Origin: Picocystis sp. L7
Taxonomy: Eukaryota > Chlorophyta > Picocystophyceae > Picocystales > Picocystaceae
NCBI GenBank assembly: GCA_020975725.1
Contig: QXJR01000028.1
Span: 124,001-188,000 of the forward strand
Direction: 5' to 3'
Length of the DNA stretch: 64,000 nucleotides
The translations under genes were made by a program, and so were the position numbers. This document shows positions 37,368 through 47,971 of this stretch, in pieces; the first letter of the stretch is position 1; every line of letters begins with the position of its first letter. The notes beneath the pieces are model-generated. The model was not told the origin of the DNA. It saw nothing but the letters and a program-made list of their open reading frames with translations, and made no database searches.

Positions 37368-39553
37368 TCACTGGCCTTGGCGAGCCACCGATGCAGCCGC
37401 AAGGGGCTTGTTGAGCTTGATCAAAACCCGCTTGCGCTCCCCCTTGTCAGGAGCATCTGGAGCCTGGAGCTCGTCCGTCTCGTAGCCCAACAAATCGGCC
37501 TGTGCAAACTGTCGATCCTGCGATACCTTGCCGTTACGCTCCCCGACTTCGATCTCTTCGGGCTTCAATTCGTCGTCGTTGTTCTGCTGGCCGTAGACGA
37601 CTTGGAGGTCCTCGTCGTCCTTCGGAGGTGCGTCGGGGACCACTCCCTCCGACTTCCGCTTCTTGGACACGGGGGCCTCCGCCTCCTGGTTCTCGAGATC
37701 TGCAGCCGAAGCTTCTTCCCTTTCCCTCTTCTGAACGTCCTCCTTTGCGGTCTCCTCCACAATTGGCTTCTCAGGAGAAGCGGGCGCACTCTCCGGAGGA
37801 GGAGGCGTCATTGCCAGGACCCATTCCGGCAACTGCTTCTGCTTCACGTGTCGGACCATGATGTCCATCCCAGGCTTGAAGGAAGGCCAGCTGAAGACGT
37901 GGAGGCGAAAGTCTTGGACGGCTCCTCTCAGATCCACGCTCACCGGTCCGGTTGAGCCTTGAGGCTGAGCCTTCTTGTGCATGCCCATGAAGTAGTATGT
38001 CTTCAGAGGCTCCTGCTCGTTGTATATCTCCTTGGCCCACGGATGGGCCAGGAGGATTCCATAGCTGAACCGTTCCACGCGCATGATCAATTGCCTGAGC
38101 CTGGAATGCACCCAACCCTCCCACAACCTGTGATCTTCCTCGCAGCTGGCTGTGACTTCAATCTGCAAGTAGTTCTTGTACATTTCAAAAAAACGGACGG
38201 GCTCGAGTAGCTCTTGCCAAAGAGAATCGCTCGTACCAGACTTTTGACAGAGGAGGTCACCCCGAGTCCACTCCTCCTTCATCACCTTCAGGGTGGACTC
38301 TGACACATTGTAACTGCTATTCATGCATGGATAAGCAGGAGTGATGATGGGCATGATGTGACCCCGGTCGCGCGGGTTCTTTCGAGGGTCCCATATCTGC
38401 AATCCCATAGGATCATCCTCAATCTCCTTCAACATGACCGGGTTTGGCCATCTCCACTGCGAGTACACACGAAAGAATCTGGAAACGACGATGTTCGCGC
38501 TAGCATTGGGATAGAGCTGGCAGATGCGTGCAACCAAAATAGCCCAGTTCACCCCGCCCAAGTATCCAGTCACGTTGGAATAAACCCCCCTGGTCTCAGC
38601 CCAAAGCTTGATGAATTTCAGAGCCAAACGGAAGGTTGGGATATCCGGTACTAGCTTAAGCATCTGATCCGTCACCCTACATCCGTTCAAACTCCTGATG
38701 GTCTGTTCGTCGATGTTTCGCAATATCAGGTTGCTATTGATGTCCCAATCATCAGGTATTTTGGGAATGGCCAGTTGCGCATAGAGTAGATCGATTGAAA
38801 TTCCCTCGAACACAAACTTCACCACCGGCACGTGGGCGTCCGGAACGGGGGCCAGTTCCTTCACCGTGCCTTGCTCTTCCAGCGCCTTCAGCTTGTCGCA
38901 GAGGCTACCGAAAAAGTCCCTGGATCGGTCACAATGTTTCGGTCCGATGCAGAGTGTATCGATGTCTGACCCGGGTCCGTGCACGCCGAGCCTGTATGAG
39001 CCGAACGTGTAGACTCTTCCCCGCAGCCCCTGCATGAACTCTTCGCTAAACCCTTTCTCGTCGCTGACCTCGACGATCCAACTGTTGACGAGTGCATCTA
39101 GCCTTCCTAGTACCTGCGGTAGAGTGTTAGGTCAGATTCCGTTCACTCGTGTCTTCGTACCGTCTGCTTCCCCTTCGAATCGTCGCTTTCACACGTACCT
39201 CCTGCCTGTGGCGGGATTCTTCTTCCGTTTCGTACTTTCCCAAATCGCGGAGCAACTGTTTTTCCATCCCGTCCCATCGGGCACACGCGGGTCAGCCACA
39301 CGCCCCGATACGCTCTTGTTTTCGCCTTGCATCCTTCCAACTCCCTCGCCTTGCTTCCTTCCTGTCGCCCTTTTTTGCCGCCTTCCCGACGTCTGGTCCG
39401 ACCTGCGGACGGTAATTTCGCGGCTCCTGGACGTCATTTTCTCCCCCTTCGCTTTCCCTGTCGCACCTTCTCCATCCCTTCCGTGAGCTGGAAGTCCCTG
39501 GCCGCCGGTTTGGCCAGGCTGATGGGATCGGTGACGCCGAGACGCGTGGCCAT
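37368..39553 (-). CDS. PAP: Nuclear poly(A) polymerase, three exons
   Basis: Exons 39467-39553, 39199-39255 and 37368-39113 give 629 aa. Exon 1 encodes MATRLGVTDPISLAKPAARD, exon 2 LLRDLGKYETEEES and exon 3 starts VLGRLDALVNSWIVEV; these join into the canonical PAP N-terminus. Introns are 211 bp (39256-39466, GTGCGA...CAG, CTGAC) and 85 bp (39114-39198, GTACGT...CAG, CTAAC), both phase 0. Catalytic aspartates sit in GSYRLGVHGPGSDIDTLCIGP and VFEGISIDLLYAQ; the central domain has LKFIKLWAE and GYLGGVNWAILVARICQLYPNA. The acidic Lys/Arg tail (KKRKSEG) carries a nuclear signal. It adds mRNA poly(A) tails in the nucleus. Confidence 0.93.
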
Positions 39554-39747
39554 CGCGCCACGTGATGGTACACGTCGTTGTGACCTTCACAACAATGCGC
39601 TTCCTCCCTAGTGCGGCTCCCCCGACCTCGAGTTAACCCCACATTCGAAGGTGAACACGAGCGGGAGGGGGACCGTGTGGTGGACCGTGTGGACCGTGTG
39701 GGGGAAACAGGGAGGGGACCGTGGTGAGATGGATTGCAGGCATGGGG
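39554..39747. promoter_or_regulatory. PAP upstream region with CGAGTTAA and GACCGTG repeats
   Basis: CGAGTTAA at 39629-39636 continues into ACCCC; GACCGTG repeats occur at 39671, 39683, 39692 and 39717. Confidence 0.5.
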
Positions 39748-41214
39748 TCAGTCGAGGAGGAGCAATGCCGCATCTCGACACGTCGTGCCGTCCTCCAGCT
39801 GACCGCCGAAGACAAACATGGCCGTGTGGCCGTCCCGGGTCTTGACCCGACAGGAAGAATGACCACAACGGGCACGAGGAGGTGCGTGGAGAACGCTGGC
39901 CTTCATCCAGTGCCAGCGGTGCACGTCGAGGAGGTACGTGTCGTCGAAATAGGAGACCGGATGGGTCTCCCAACCACCCCAAACGATCAAGTGAGAGCCG
40001 TCGTCCGTGGAAACTGCGGAGTGACCTGTGCGAGATCGTGGAAGATCGCCACTTGTCTCGGGCTCGTGCCAGGTCCATGTCTCTGTGTCCAGATAATACA
40101 CCTCCCTGAAAGATTTGGAAGCCCCGTTGCCACCGAAAACCACAATCTTCCCGTCGGCCATCGCAGTGGCCGTGTGGTAGGACCTGGCCTTGGGTGGTGC
40201 ACCTCGTATGAGAGGCTTGAACCAGCTGTACACCCTCGAATTCAATACGTGGACATCGTTTGCCCACTTCCCATCACCCTTGACACCTCCAAACACGACC
40301 ACGTTTCCATTGGGCAAGGCAGTCGCCGAGTGTCCACCTCGGGCAGAAGGAGCTGCTCCAGAAGTGTACGCGGGAAACCAGAGATTGGCTTCGCTATCGT
40401 GCACGACGCAATCGTTGTAATGGACGGTGGCACCTCCCTCCTGGCTCGTGCTTTCACCACCGAAGAGTAGGAGGCGCTCCCCCAGCATGTTCAACGAATG
40501 CCATGCCCGGGGAAAGTGCGCCTCGTCACCTGTTAGCTTGGACCACTCCGTCGTCTTCAAATCAAGCTGCCACAGCTCGTCCAAAGTCCCATCTCCAGAG
40601 TCTCCTCCGCTGAGGAACACCTTGTCTCCCTCTGGGGTCGCCACAGCAGCACCGCCCCAACGCGCGCAGGGTGCACTTTGGCCGCTGGCAGCCTGCAACG
40701 TGACCCATTGGAGATTCAGGCCACCATTGGGAAGGTCAAGCGTCTCTTTTTTCAACGAATTCGAGCGTTTTCTCGACTGCCGAGCCTTTTTTCGCTTGGG
40801 CGGGGAGGGTGTGTCGAGGTCCCAAAGACGTTCAACTAGTGGAGGTCGCGAGGCTGGATGGTTTTCTTTCGCCTCGGCAAGCGCAGGCGTAGCAGGTGGC
40901 ACGTTTTCCTTGAAGTCATCCGGATGCTCCTCGTACTGTTCCCGTTTCGTTCCCCCATCTAGCGCATCCAAGGACGAGATCTTGATCTCGCATTCCTCCC
41001 GATCGCCTTTCATTCGGATCCGCAGTGCGCCATCTCGTTCTTCCACGTGCGCCCCGCGCGTGAATTCCACCCGAACGCCGGCGAAGTGCACCGTTCTTGC
41101 GTCCAGTTTCCCCTTGGTATCCTCTTCGTCCTCGCTGCGGCTGTCTGCTGCACGTAAGAAGGAGAACATGGCGCGCTCCACGTGCGTCCTTCCCGCGCTC
41201 TTTCGAAAATCCAT
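39748..41214 (-). CDS. Kelch-repeat protein of unknown role
   Basis: The protein has 488 aa. Residues 1-160 are charged and hold a basic segment (PPKRKKARQSRKRSNSLKK) that could be a nuclear signal. Residues ~165-488 form a kelch propeller with about six blades: ARWGGAAV..KVFLSGGDSGDGTLDELWQLDL, RAWHSLNMLGERLLLFGGE, ARGGHSATALPNGNVVVFGG, ARSYHTATAMADGKIVVFGG, SRTGHSAVS..HLIVWGG and ARCGHSSCR..AMFVFGG. Such propellers are scaffolds, often in ubiquitin ligases or signalling. There is no BTB, F-box or catalytic domain. The ATG at 41214 is clean. Confidence 0.82.
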   Translation of the reverse strand: MDFRKSAGRTHVERAMFSFLRAADSRSEDEEDTKGKLDARTVHFAGVRVEFTRGAHVEERDGALRIRMKGDREECEIKISSLDALDGGTKREQYEEHPDDFKENVPPATPALAEAKENHPASRPPLVERLWDLDTPSPPKRKKARQSRKRSNSLKKETLDLPNGGLNLQWVTLQAASGQSAPCARWGGAAVATPEGDKVFLSGGDSGDGTLDELWQLDLKTTEWSKLTGDEAHFPRAWHSLNMLGERLLLFGGESTSQEGGATVHYNDCVVHDSEANLWFPAYTSGAAPSARGGHSATALPNGNVVVFGGVKGDGKWANDVHVLNSRVYSWFKPLIRGAPPKARSYHTATAMADGKIVVFGGNGASKSFREVYYLDTETWTWHEPETSGDLPRSRTGHSAVSTDDGSHLIVWGGWETHPVSYFDDTYLLDVHRWHWMKASVLHAPPRARCGHSSCRVKTRDGHTAMFVFGGQLEDGTTCRDAALLLLD

Positions 41215-41696
41215 TCGGAACCCACCCCGGTTTCCTGGTTTGGTTCACCAAGGCAGACTTCACCGATCGGCAAACGGACCCGGGAGGGAATAGAACCAGA
41301 AGACCCAGGTGCGAAAGGGAATCCGTCCCTTTCGAAGGGGACACCGATCGGGTTCGTAGAGAGAAGATGTCCTTAGGGCGAATGCGAACGGTGGTGCAGT
41401 GGGAAGGAAACAAACAGGTGTTCTAGACCAAAAGAACAATGTCATACCTCGCGTGTTACTGCTTCCCTTCGTGGAGGCCATCCAATATGTAGGAAGAGAG
41501 GCAACTCCTCACTAGCTGCGTGAGAAATTTTCGGGCAGCACGGACGAGGGAATTCCACAGCGGAGATGGCACTAGTTGAATGCCTCCCCGAAAGGGTGCA
41601 GAAGAAAACTAGACGTATTGGAGCAATCGGTTGCGTTTCTTTACCATCCCGGAAAAACTGACAGGTGCTGAATTGGAGTCCATACATTCGGGATTC
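41215..41696. promoter_or_regulatory. Kelch upstream / BRCT downstream region
   Basis: A 482 bp gap between two minus-strand genes. CCCTTTCGAAGGGG at 41327-41340 lies on the promoter side; 41395-41640 is AT-richer and probably 3' UTR of the BRCT gene. No gene seen. Confidence 0.4.
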
Positions 41697-43834
41697 TCAT
41701 GCCAGAGCATTTTGAATGCTTTGCTCCAAGGCCAACAAACGAGGCCCGGGGTGCGTGGAGAACAATGCGAAGCGATGGGAAGGGGTACCCGGATGAGCCA
41801 CCCACTCCACCACAAAATTCCCATGGACACAAAAAAGACCCGCACTTGCACAGCGGCTCGCATATGGATCCGAGCGCCGTACGGATGTATCGAGTACGGC
41901 CACATCCACAGAATGCAGAGGTGACTTCTGGAGTACAACCGTACCATCCCCAGCTTTGATGACGCGTTCCAACATTCCTCGAGTAAGAGGACCGGTTAGC
42001 CTGCTTGGAAGAGCAAAAGTGATTCCAAAGAACGGACCATGGCCGTGACTGGAGCGGTAGAGCCTCCAGAAACTGAAGATGTTGCTGGCAAGCTTTGAAC
42101 CTCCCCCGCCCGACCACTCGTGCTCCACTTCGGACACCAAACTCCTTTGAGCTAGACTCGCCTCGATAAATGATGTGCGCAGTACCCATATGCCAGCAGC
42201 AGCTGCAGCAACAACCTTTTCTCCCCGAATCAAGCGGGGAAGGACGAGGTGGGTGGTTTCCGGCTTCCACTCATGCTTATCACTGGACAGTTTACAACCT
42301 AAATCCTTGACATGCTTTGTGAACTTGTTTTTCTCGTCTGTATGCATACCGCTTAGCGCGACACAAGGGGAACTTGACTTTGTCTCTCGGTCTTTCTCCA
42401 CCCTGCGGCTCTTTTCTGGCCTTGATAGTTCGGGGCTTTGTGGCGGGTTGGTTGGCCCAAGTGGCCTACGGGTGTTTAAAGCCGTCCTTCTGGACCCGGC
42501 TTTGCTAGCGATACCTCGTCGCTGCTTGGCCTGTGCAAACAATCTCTCAATTTCTTCATCTGCTTCTGGAGTTGGGTCGTCATCCAAGATGTCTGCCCCT
42601 GCCTCGGCAGGAGCGCCTCCCTCCGGGCTTAGAACGGGTTTGGAGCCTTTTCCACAATCCCCAACACCTGATGGCCGCATCGCAGGGTCTGCCCTTCGTT
42701 TGTTGCCTTCGGTACAAGGCAATCGGATTTCTTCACCACGGGTTTTCGTCTCTTCCGCACTGGGTTTGGCTTGTCGGGCTTTTGCGCACCCCTTGCGTTC
42801 AATATCACTCATTTCTTCCTCGGCGGCAGGGGCGACAGCATCGTGGAAATCTACCTCGGTTGGGGCATCGCTGTAGGCTTCCTCGTCACGGTGCGCAGAG
42901 TCAGGAACTTCGTTAGCTGTTTCTGGAACACTTGAGCGAACGATGTCATCCTCCTCCTCCGTCTGAAGTGGCCGAAGCTCTTCAAAGTAGCTTCCAAGGT
43001 CTTTGCCCTTCAGGTCCAATGGGGTACATTCAAGAGACGAAAGCCCAATATCCTCGCCGCTCAATCTACAGTAGGGTTCTGGTTCGAGCCACTTTTGCTC
43101 CTTGAAGCAATCCAGTAGCCAAAGGTGGTTGACCACAAAAGGACGTCCGTATTGCGCCGGTTCTCTCGACCATTCTTTCGCCCTCTCAAACTTCATTCCA
43201 GTGTGCTCGTAGCAAATCAGCAGATCATTTTCCCTGGAAAAACTACCCGTGTACGAAGCCCCTGCCTGTTCTACGAGTATTTTCAGTTCTTCGCGGTTGA
43301 GCCCGTTGTATCCTGTTAGACTGATTTTCTTCCCAGCCATACCGGGCAGTCCATTCTTACTGGGCAGGGGCAAATAGGACTTCTTGGAGCATGGGTCAAG
43401 AAGACGATCCATCTGTATGCACTCCTCTAGCCAGCATGGATGCACGACTGATTTGCAGCCGAATTTCTGGACAGCCTCGGCGTACTTTGGGTGCTCCTGA
43501 ACACGCGAACCAGGGTCAGCACCCTGTACAAGCGCGGCCCGACCCTGCACTGTCAAGGGAAGTGCGAAATTACGAGACGGCGCTTTTCGGGAGGAAATGC
43601 GGCGATTTATCCATCGGATGGTGCTTGCACGCATTTCCTTCGCTGCTTCGGCGCTCCTGCTCGTAGTATGGTTCGCTCATTTACCTTGTGCGCAATCAGG
43701 ACGGCGTGGGCTTTCTCGTCGATTTCCTCCTGCACCGTTCCGCCTCTCGCTTCGACCTCTTCGAAGACCTCTTTGATGTCTTGCTCACGGTATCCATTTG
43801 GTCGCGGGAGGGCGAACCTCGTGCCGCTGAACAT
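41697..43834 (-). CDS. Multi-BRCT protein (plant At4g02110/PTIP-like), two exons
   Basis: Exon 1 (43685-43834, 50 aa: MFSGTRFALPRPNGYREQ...VLIAHK) supplies the first half of BRCT1; exon 2 (41697-43496) continues EHPKYAEAVQKFGCKSVVHPCWLEECI. The intron 43497-43684 (188 bp) is GTAAAT...CAG, phase 0, with CTGAC 18 nt before its end. BRCT2 spans about residues 88-190 (GKKISLTGYNGLNREELKILVEQAGASY...FVVNHLWLLDCFKEQKW). A low-complexity middle follows, then BRCT3-4 near 425-640 (CVALSGMHTDEKNKF..LGCKL, THLVLPRLIRGEK..AAGIWVLRTSFIEASL). The order resembles plant BRCT proteins in the DNA damage response. Total 649 aa; nuclear, phospho-peptide-binding role inferred. Confidence 0.85.
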
Positions 43835-44550
43835 TGCGCCTTCCTCGCGCGTCCGCGTCGCAGCATTCGCCTTCAACTGCGACGAGCCACCCCCTCCTTC
43901 CCGCCAAATCGTTGCGAATATTCGCACCGTTCCCCTTGACCGAGCTCTGTTCGGCAATCCTTCCCGTCCGAATATTCCCACCTCCCCCCTCCGAGCTCCC
44001 CCCCCATCCCCTTTCGCTCGTGTTTACCTTCGAGTTAAGTGAATGCGGGGGGAACGTAGGGGATCCTTCCGAGAAAGGTCGTGGCGCCTATCCGTTGGAC
44101 ACGTCCACGTGCACGAGCCACTTTGGCGAGCGAGGAGGTGCGTGTTTCTGCCTCGTCGTGCTTGGATGGGCAATCAGGACGCACGTTTCGATCCACACCA
44201 CCGGCGGACAATGCCTGAGGCGCCTCCTGGCCACGGCCGAGCGTGGAGGGCGCCCTCAACTTCGTCCGCCGAGAACATCACGCGCCGCCACGCGGTGCAA
44301 GGGGACAGACAACCCCTGGCCTTCGCCTTCCACGGCACGTGACGTGCAGCTTCCGATAGCCGCAACTCGTCACGTGCCACTAACAGCGGATGTACACGTC
44401 CCGTGAAACAGCTGTCCCACGACGAAGACAGGCGACCGACGTGGGCTGACCGAATCGTACCTATGACGAACAGGGATTCGTCGGAGCGTCGCCAGGTGCA
44501 ATTCCTGGAAGAAACCGTCATCGAGAGCGCATGAAAGCTACCGACTGGCG
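43835..44550. promoter_or_regulatory. Divergent upstream region, BRCT / APE1
   Basis: A 716 bp gap. CGAGTTAA lies at 44031-44038. Plus-strand ORFs at 44043-44342 and 43834-44406 show no family. A 5' exon or transit peptide for APE1 could hide here, but I could not place splice sites. Confidence 0.4.
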
Positions 44551-45786
44551 ATGCAAGGATCGTGGAACGGCGGGCAGACCATAGGAAGAACTGCTGGACG
44601 CCTACGAAAGGACACACCCGTTCGATTCGGAGCCGCCACTCCAACGCGAAAAGCGGTCGGAAAAGGGCGCACAGAAGCGGCACAGCTGTCCAGCTCCGAA
44701 CGAGAGGTGCCGGAAATCGAAAGGGAGGTGCAAGACATGCGGCTTCAGGGGAAGTTGGGCAGCCTGACGGTGAGGACGCTCCAAGGATTCCTGCGAGCCC
44801 AGGGGCTGAAGACCTCTGGACCGAAAGCGGAAGTCATCCAGCGCATCGAGGAGTATTTCACGGGAACAGAGTCCCTCCTGAATGGAGCAGGGGCAAGCAG
44901 CTCGAGAATGGAGGGATGGGACATCCCTTTGGATGGGTTTGTGGACTGGGATTCTAGCATGCGCAGGCCCGATCCGGAAGCTCCACATTTGAAGCTACTT
45001 TCTTGGAACGTGAACGGTCTCCGCTCGCTGCTGAAACATGAGGAAGATCCCCTGCGCAAGCTCCTGGAAGGAGAGAGACCAGACGTGCTGTGCCTGCAAG
45101 AGACCAAGCTGAAGAGTAACGACATCCCAAAGATTATGGAAACACTCGTGAAGGAGTACCCCGAATACAACTTGCACTGCTGGAATTGCTCCAACCCTCG
45201 GCTCGGCTATTCCGGCACAGCCATCTTTTCGCGCGTGGAACCAATTGGCAATCCAAGGTACGACTTCAAAGGGGAGGCTCACAGCACGGAGGGTAGGACC
45301 ATCACGCTGGAATTCCCCGATTTCTTCCTTGTGAACGCATACGTGCCCAACTCTGGGCAGGATCTTGCCAGGTTGTCGTACCGCACGCAGGAGTGGGATC
45401 GAGACATGCGGGAGTACATGAACGCTTTACGAAAACGAGGGAAACCGATTGTATTCTGCGGAGACATGAACGTAGCCCGGACTAGGGCGGACATTCATAA
45501 TGCAGAGGGCAATCTCGAGTCAGCAGGGTTCACGGACGAGGAGCGCAGCGCGTTCTCCTTGCTGTTGGGTGGCGGCCTGCGGGATGTATTTCGAGAGCAA
45601 CATCCACAGGTAAGGGGGTACACGTACTGGAGCTATCGATTCCGTGCAAGACAGCGCAACATGGGTTGGCGCATCGATTACTTTCTGGTGAGCCCAGAGC
45701 TCAAAAGCAGAGTGTACGATTCCTACATTTTGGAGGACACCATTGGCAGCGACCATTGTCCGGTGGGAATAACTATGCTGTGCTGA
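44551..45786 (+). CDS. APE1: AP endonuclease (ExoIII/APE1 type) with SAP domain
   Basis: The protein has 411 aa. A SAP-type DNA-binding motif sits near residues 66-107 (GSLTVRTLQGFLRAQGLKTSGPKAEVIQRI). The ExoIII domain follows from ~150: LLSWNVNGLRSLL, DVLCLQETKL, GYSGTAIFS, TLEFPDFFLVNAYVPNSG, FCGDMNVARTRADI, YTYWSYRFRARQRNMGWRIDYFLVS and IGSDHCPVGI. Metal and catalytic residues are intact. SAP + ExoIII is the layout of plant ARP. It incises DNA at abasic sites in base excision repair; nuclear and/or plastid. AATAAA lies near 45859, ~70 bp downstream. Confidence 0.93.
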   Translation: MQGSWNGGQTIGRTAGRLRKDTPVRFGAATPTRKAVGKGRTEAAQLSSSEREVPEIEREVQDMRLQGKLGSLTVRTLQGFLRAQGLKTSGPKAEVIQRIEEYFTGTESLLNGAGASSSRMEGWDIPLDGFVDWDSSMRRPDPEAPHLKLLSWNVNGLRSLLKHEEDPLRKLLEGERPDVLCLQETKLKSNDIPKIMETLVKEYPEYNLHCWNCSNPRLGYSGTAIFSRVEPIGNPRYDFKGEAHSTEGRTITLEFPDFFLVNAYVPNSGQDLARLSYRTQEWDRDMREYMNALRKRGKPIVFCGDMNVARTRADIHNAEGNLESAGFTDEERSAFSLLLGGGLRDVFREQHPQVRGYTYWSYRFRARQRNMGWRIDYFLVSPELKSRVYDSYILEDTIGSDHCPVGITMLC

Positions 45787-46053
45787 GGAGCATTTTCCCT
45801 GCAACCCGTGCTGGGTGCAGTGGATGGGATTGTTAAGTGGCTCTGCAGCATTGCCCCTCAATAAACTTCGCACCTTCCACGTACGCACTCTCATGATGCA
45901 GGTTCACGGTGGGTGTCATTTTCGTCCACCGCGATGTCCATGTGCCACACAGGGACGATCGACCCGTGAAAGAGCCTCTCCAAGCGCATTGCACGAAACC
46001 CCTGTTTGCTCACGTTGCTTTTGTTTTCATGGAATTTCGGCCATCATTCCTTC

Positions 46054-47094
46054 TCAAGGTTTGTAGATCCGCAAAACTGGGGAGGCGGCTCTGCAGATGG
46101 GGCACTTGGAGAGCCGCGAGCTGCACCTCGTGCAACAGCAGGAGTGTCCGCAGGCGGTGAAGACGGTCTCCAGGCTGTTTTCTAGGCAGATGACGCACAG
46201 GTCTGGCGCACGATCGGCTTGGAGCGTCCGTCCTTCTCTCGTCTCCTCGTCCCCTTCCCTCGCTTGCGATTGAGTTTGGCTTTGTCTCCTGGACCTCTCG
46301 GCTTCGGCGGCGCGTTTCCTGAACTTCTTGGCTCTCCCTCGCACGACGAGGTATTTCGTGAGCCTTCTGGCGATGAGGAAGACGCCGACACCGGCGAATC
46401 CGACGGCGAACCACTTGCATTGCCTTGCGAGAGCGCTGATATCTCCGGTGAGTTGCGGGAGGGACTTTCTCGTGACGTAGAAGGGTTCTCCTGCGGCCGG
46501 TTTCCTCAGCACGTACTTTCCTTTTCCTTCTCGTGCGAGTTCTCCCACGCATGTGAGCGGCGTTCCAACGGCAAGCACGCGTTCGGTGCGTCGCACTCCG
46601 AGCAGTTTGATGCCTCGGAGGTAATCGATGGAGCTCCGCACCATCCCCTTGGAGGTGGTTTCGAAGGCATCGTACACCTTGCTGAGCTGCAGTCCAGAGG
46701 CGTTCCTGGCGTCGTTCACGTGCACTTTGTTCTTTCCACCGTCTTCGATCCACCAAGGCGTTTCCCTGGCGTGGGTGAGCACCACGGCTGCGTCTCTCAC
46801 CCACTCTCCGTTTTCCGTCTGTTTGAGGAAGTGCTGTTCGGCCACTTGCTCGTACATCACCCCTTTATCTTCGGTGTGTTCGCACTCGAGCGCATCGTCG
46901 CATCCCACGCGTCCGGCGAGGGCCACCACCAGCGGCAGGAGGTGGGTCCATGCCTGCAGTTGGTCCAGGCTCGGAAGTTCTTTCGCCTCTTCCAGCGCCC
47001 TTGCGCTCTTTCCTGCTGCTCTCGAGGCGATCCAGAAGGACGCTCCCAGGGCCAACGAGGCCGCACCTGGCCACGAGACGGCTCCACCACGCAT
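46054..47094 (-). CDS. MUL1/SP1-type organelle outer-membrane E3 ubiquitin ligase
   Basis: The protein has 346 aa. A hydrophobic N-terminus (GGAVSWPGAASLALGASFWIASRAAG) precedes the intermembrane GIDE/BAM domain, with LVVALAGRVGC, GVMYEQVAEQHFL..ENGEWVRDAAVVLTHARETPWWIED and GKYVLRKPAAGEPFYVTRKSL. A second helix (WFAVGFAGVGVFLIARRL) leads to a basic linker and a C-terminal C3HC4 RING, CVICLENSLETVFTACGHSCCC...CPICR. MUL1 acts on mitochondria; plant SP1/SPL act on the plastid TOC complex or peroxisomes. Which membrane is used here cannot be read from sequence. The ATG at 47094 is preferred over the longer open frame to 47160. Confidence 0.9.
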   Translation of the reverse strand: MRGGAVSWPGAASLALGASFWIASRAAGKSARALEEAKELPSLDQLQAWTHLLPLVVALAGRVGCDDALECEHTEDKGVMYEQVAEQHFLKQTENGEWVRDAAVVLTHARETPWWIEDGGKNKVHVNDARNASGLQLSKVYDAFETTSKGMVRSSIDYLRGIKLLGVRRTERVLAVGTPLTCVGELAREGKGKYVLRKPAAGEPFYVTRKSLPQLTGDISALARQCKWFAVGFAGVGVFLIARRLTKYLVVRGRAKKFRKRAAEAERSRRQSQTQSQAREGDEETREGRTLQADRAPDLCVICLENSLETVFTACGHSCCCTRCSSRLSKCPICRAASPVLRIYKP

Positions 47095-47971
47095 CCTCGC
47101 GCGCCTGTGCGACGGTTCGTGGACCGCCTTCCCGCCAGAATCCCACCGCCACGCCCCCACCCCTCCCGCTCGGACGTACCCAGACGGGACGTACCCGTAC
47201 GGGCGAGGGAGGGGGGCGCTACAGGGGCGGACGTTCGGGGTGCTCCGGGTTCGTCCGGATCGAGGCCAGGACCACCGGGGTGACGTGGCGGACGGACGGT
47301 TGGGGGGGGGGGAACGGGAGGGGACGTACGCCTCGACGGGCCTCGTCGAAGGAGGGGCGCGGTCCTTGAAGGTCGGGTCCGGGATGCTCCCGAAGGAACC
47401 GACGCGTGCCTCCGAGGAATGCCCCCTCCCCTCGCTTTCGCGTCCCGTCCTCCTCTCCCCGCAGAGGACGCCCTCTCCCCGTGTCTCCCCTCCTCCGCGC
47501 CTCCCGGGTTTCCCACCCCCTCTTCGGTTCGGGTTGGGGTGGGGGAGGGTTCCGTTGGCGACCCCATCCCCACCGTCTCTCCCCTCGTTTCGTTTCGGGG
47601 CGAGGGGAGGGTGGGTCTATCCACAACCCCACCCCCCTTTCGACCCGGTTTCGTTTCCCTTCTAGAAGGGGAAACCCACCCCGCACAGTCGAGGACTCGT
47701 CCCGTATCGAAACCGAACCTCTTCCCCCTTCTCTTCCCCGCCGCCGGCCCCTCCCCCCGTGACCCGCGGAGGAACCCCGACCGTACCCGCTCCCCGCCCC
47801 TCGCACCCCCGCGTTCCTCGTCGGCACGCGTGGGGGTTCCCCCGAGGTGGGGGCACGAACGTGGTGGACACGAGAGACGCACGCGACCACGTCCATCGCC
47901 GCGACGTGCGCCGCCTCTCTCGCTTCGCCACGCGGATCCGAAGCGCACGAAAAGGAAGGAAGCGAACGAGG
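47095..47971. promoter_or_regulatory. GC-rich divergent region, MUL1 / sigma factor
   Basis: An 877 bp, strongly GC-rich, pyrimidine-biased gap with many C- and G-runs. Long ORFs on both strands are composition artefacts. CGTACCCAGACGGGACGTACCCG near 47175-47200 is a short direct repeat. No gene supported; a 5' exon of the sigma gene cannot be excluded. Confidence 0.4.

Noticed and set aside
39189-39642. Two small basic ORFs upstream of PAP
   Set aside because: Short parts of this region in other frames restore the conserved PAP N-terminus as exons 1 and 2.
47095-47971. Long Pro/Arg ORFs between MUL1 and the sigma factor
   Set aside because: They exist on both strands, follow C- and G-runs and have no domain content.
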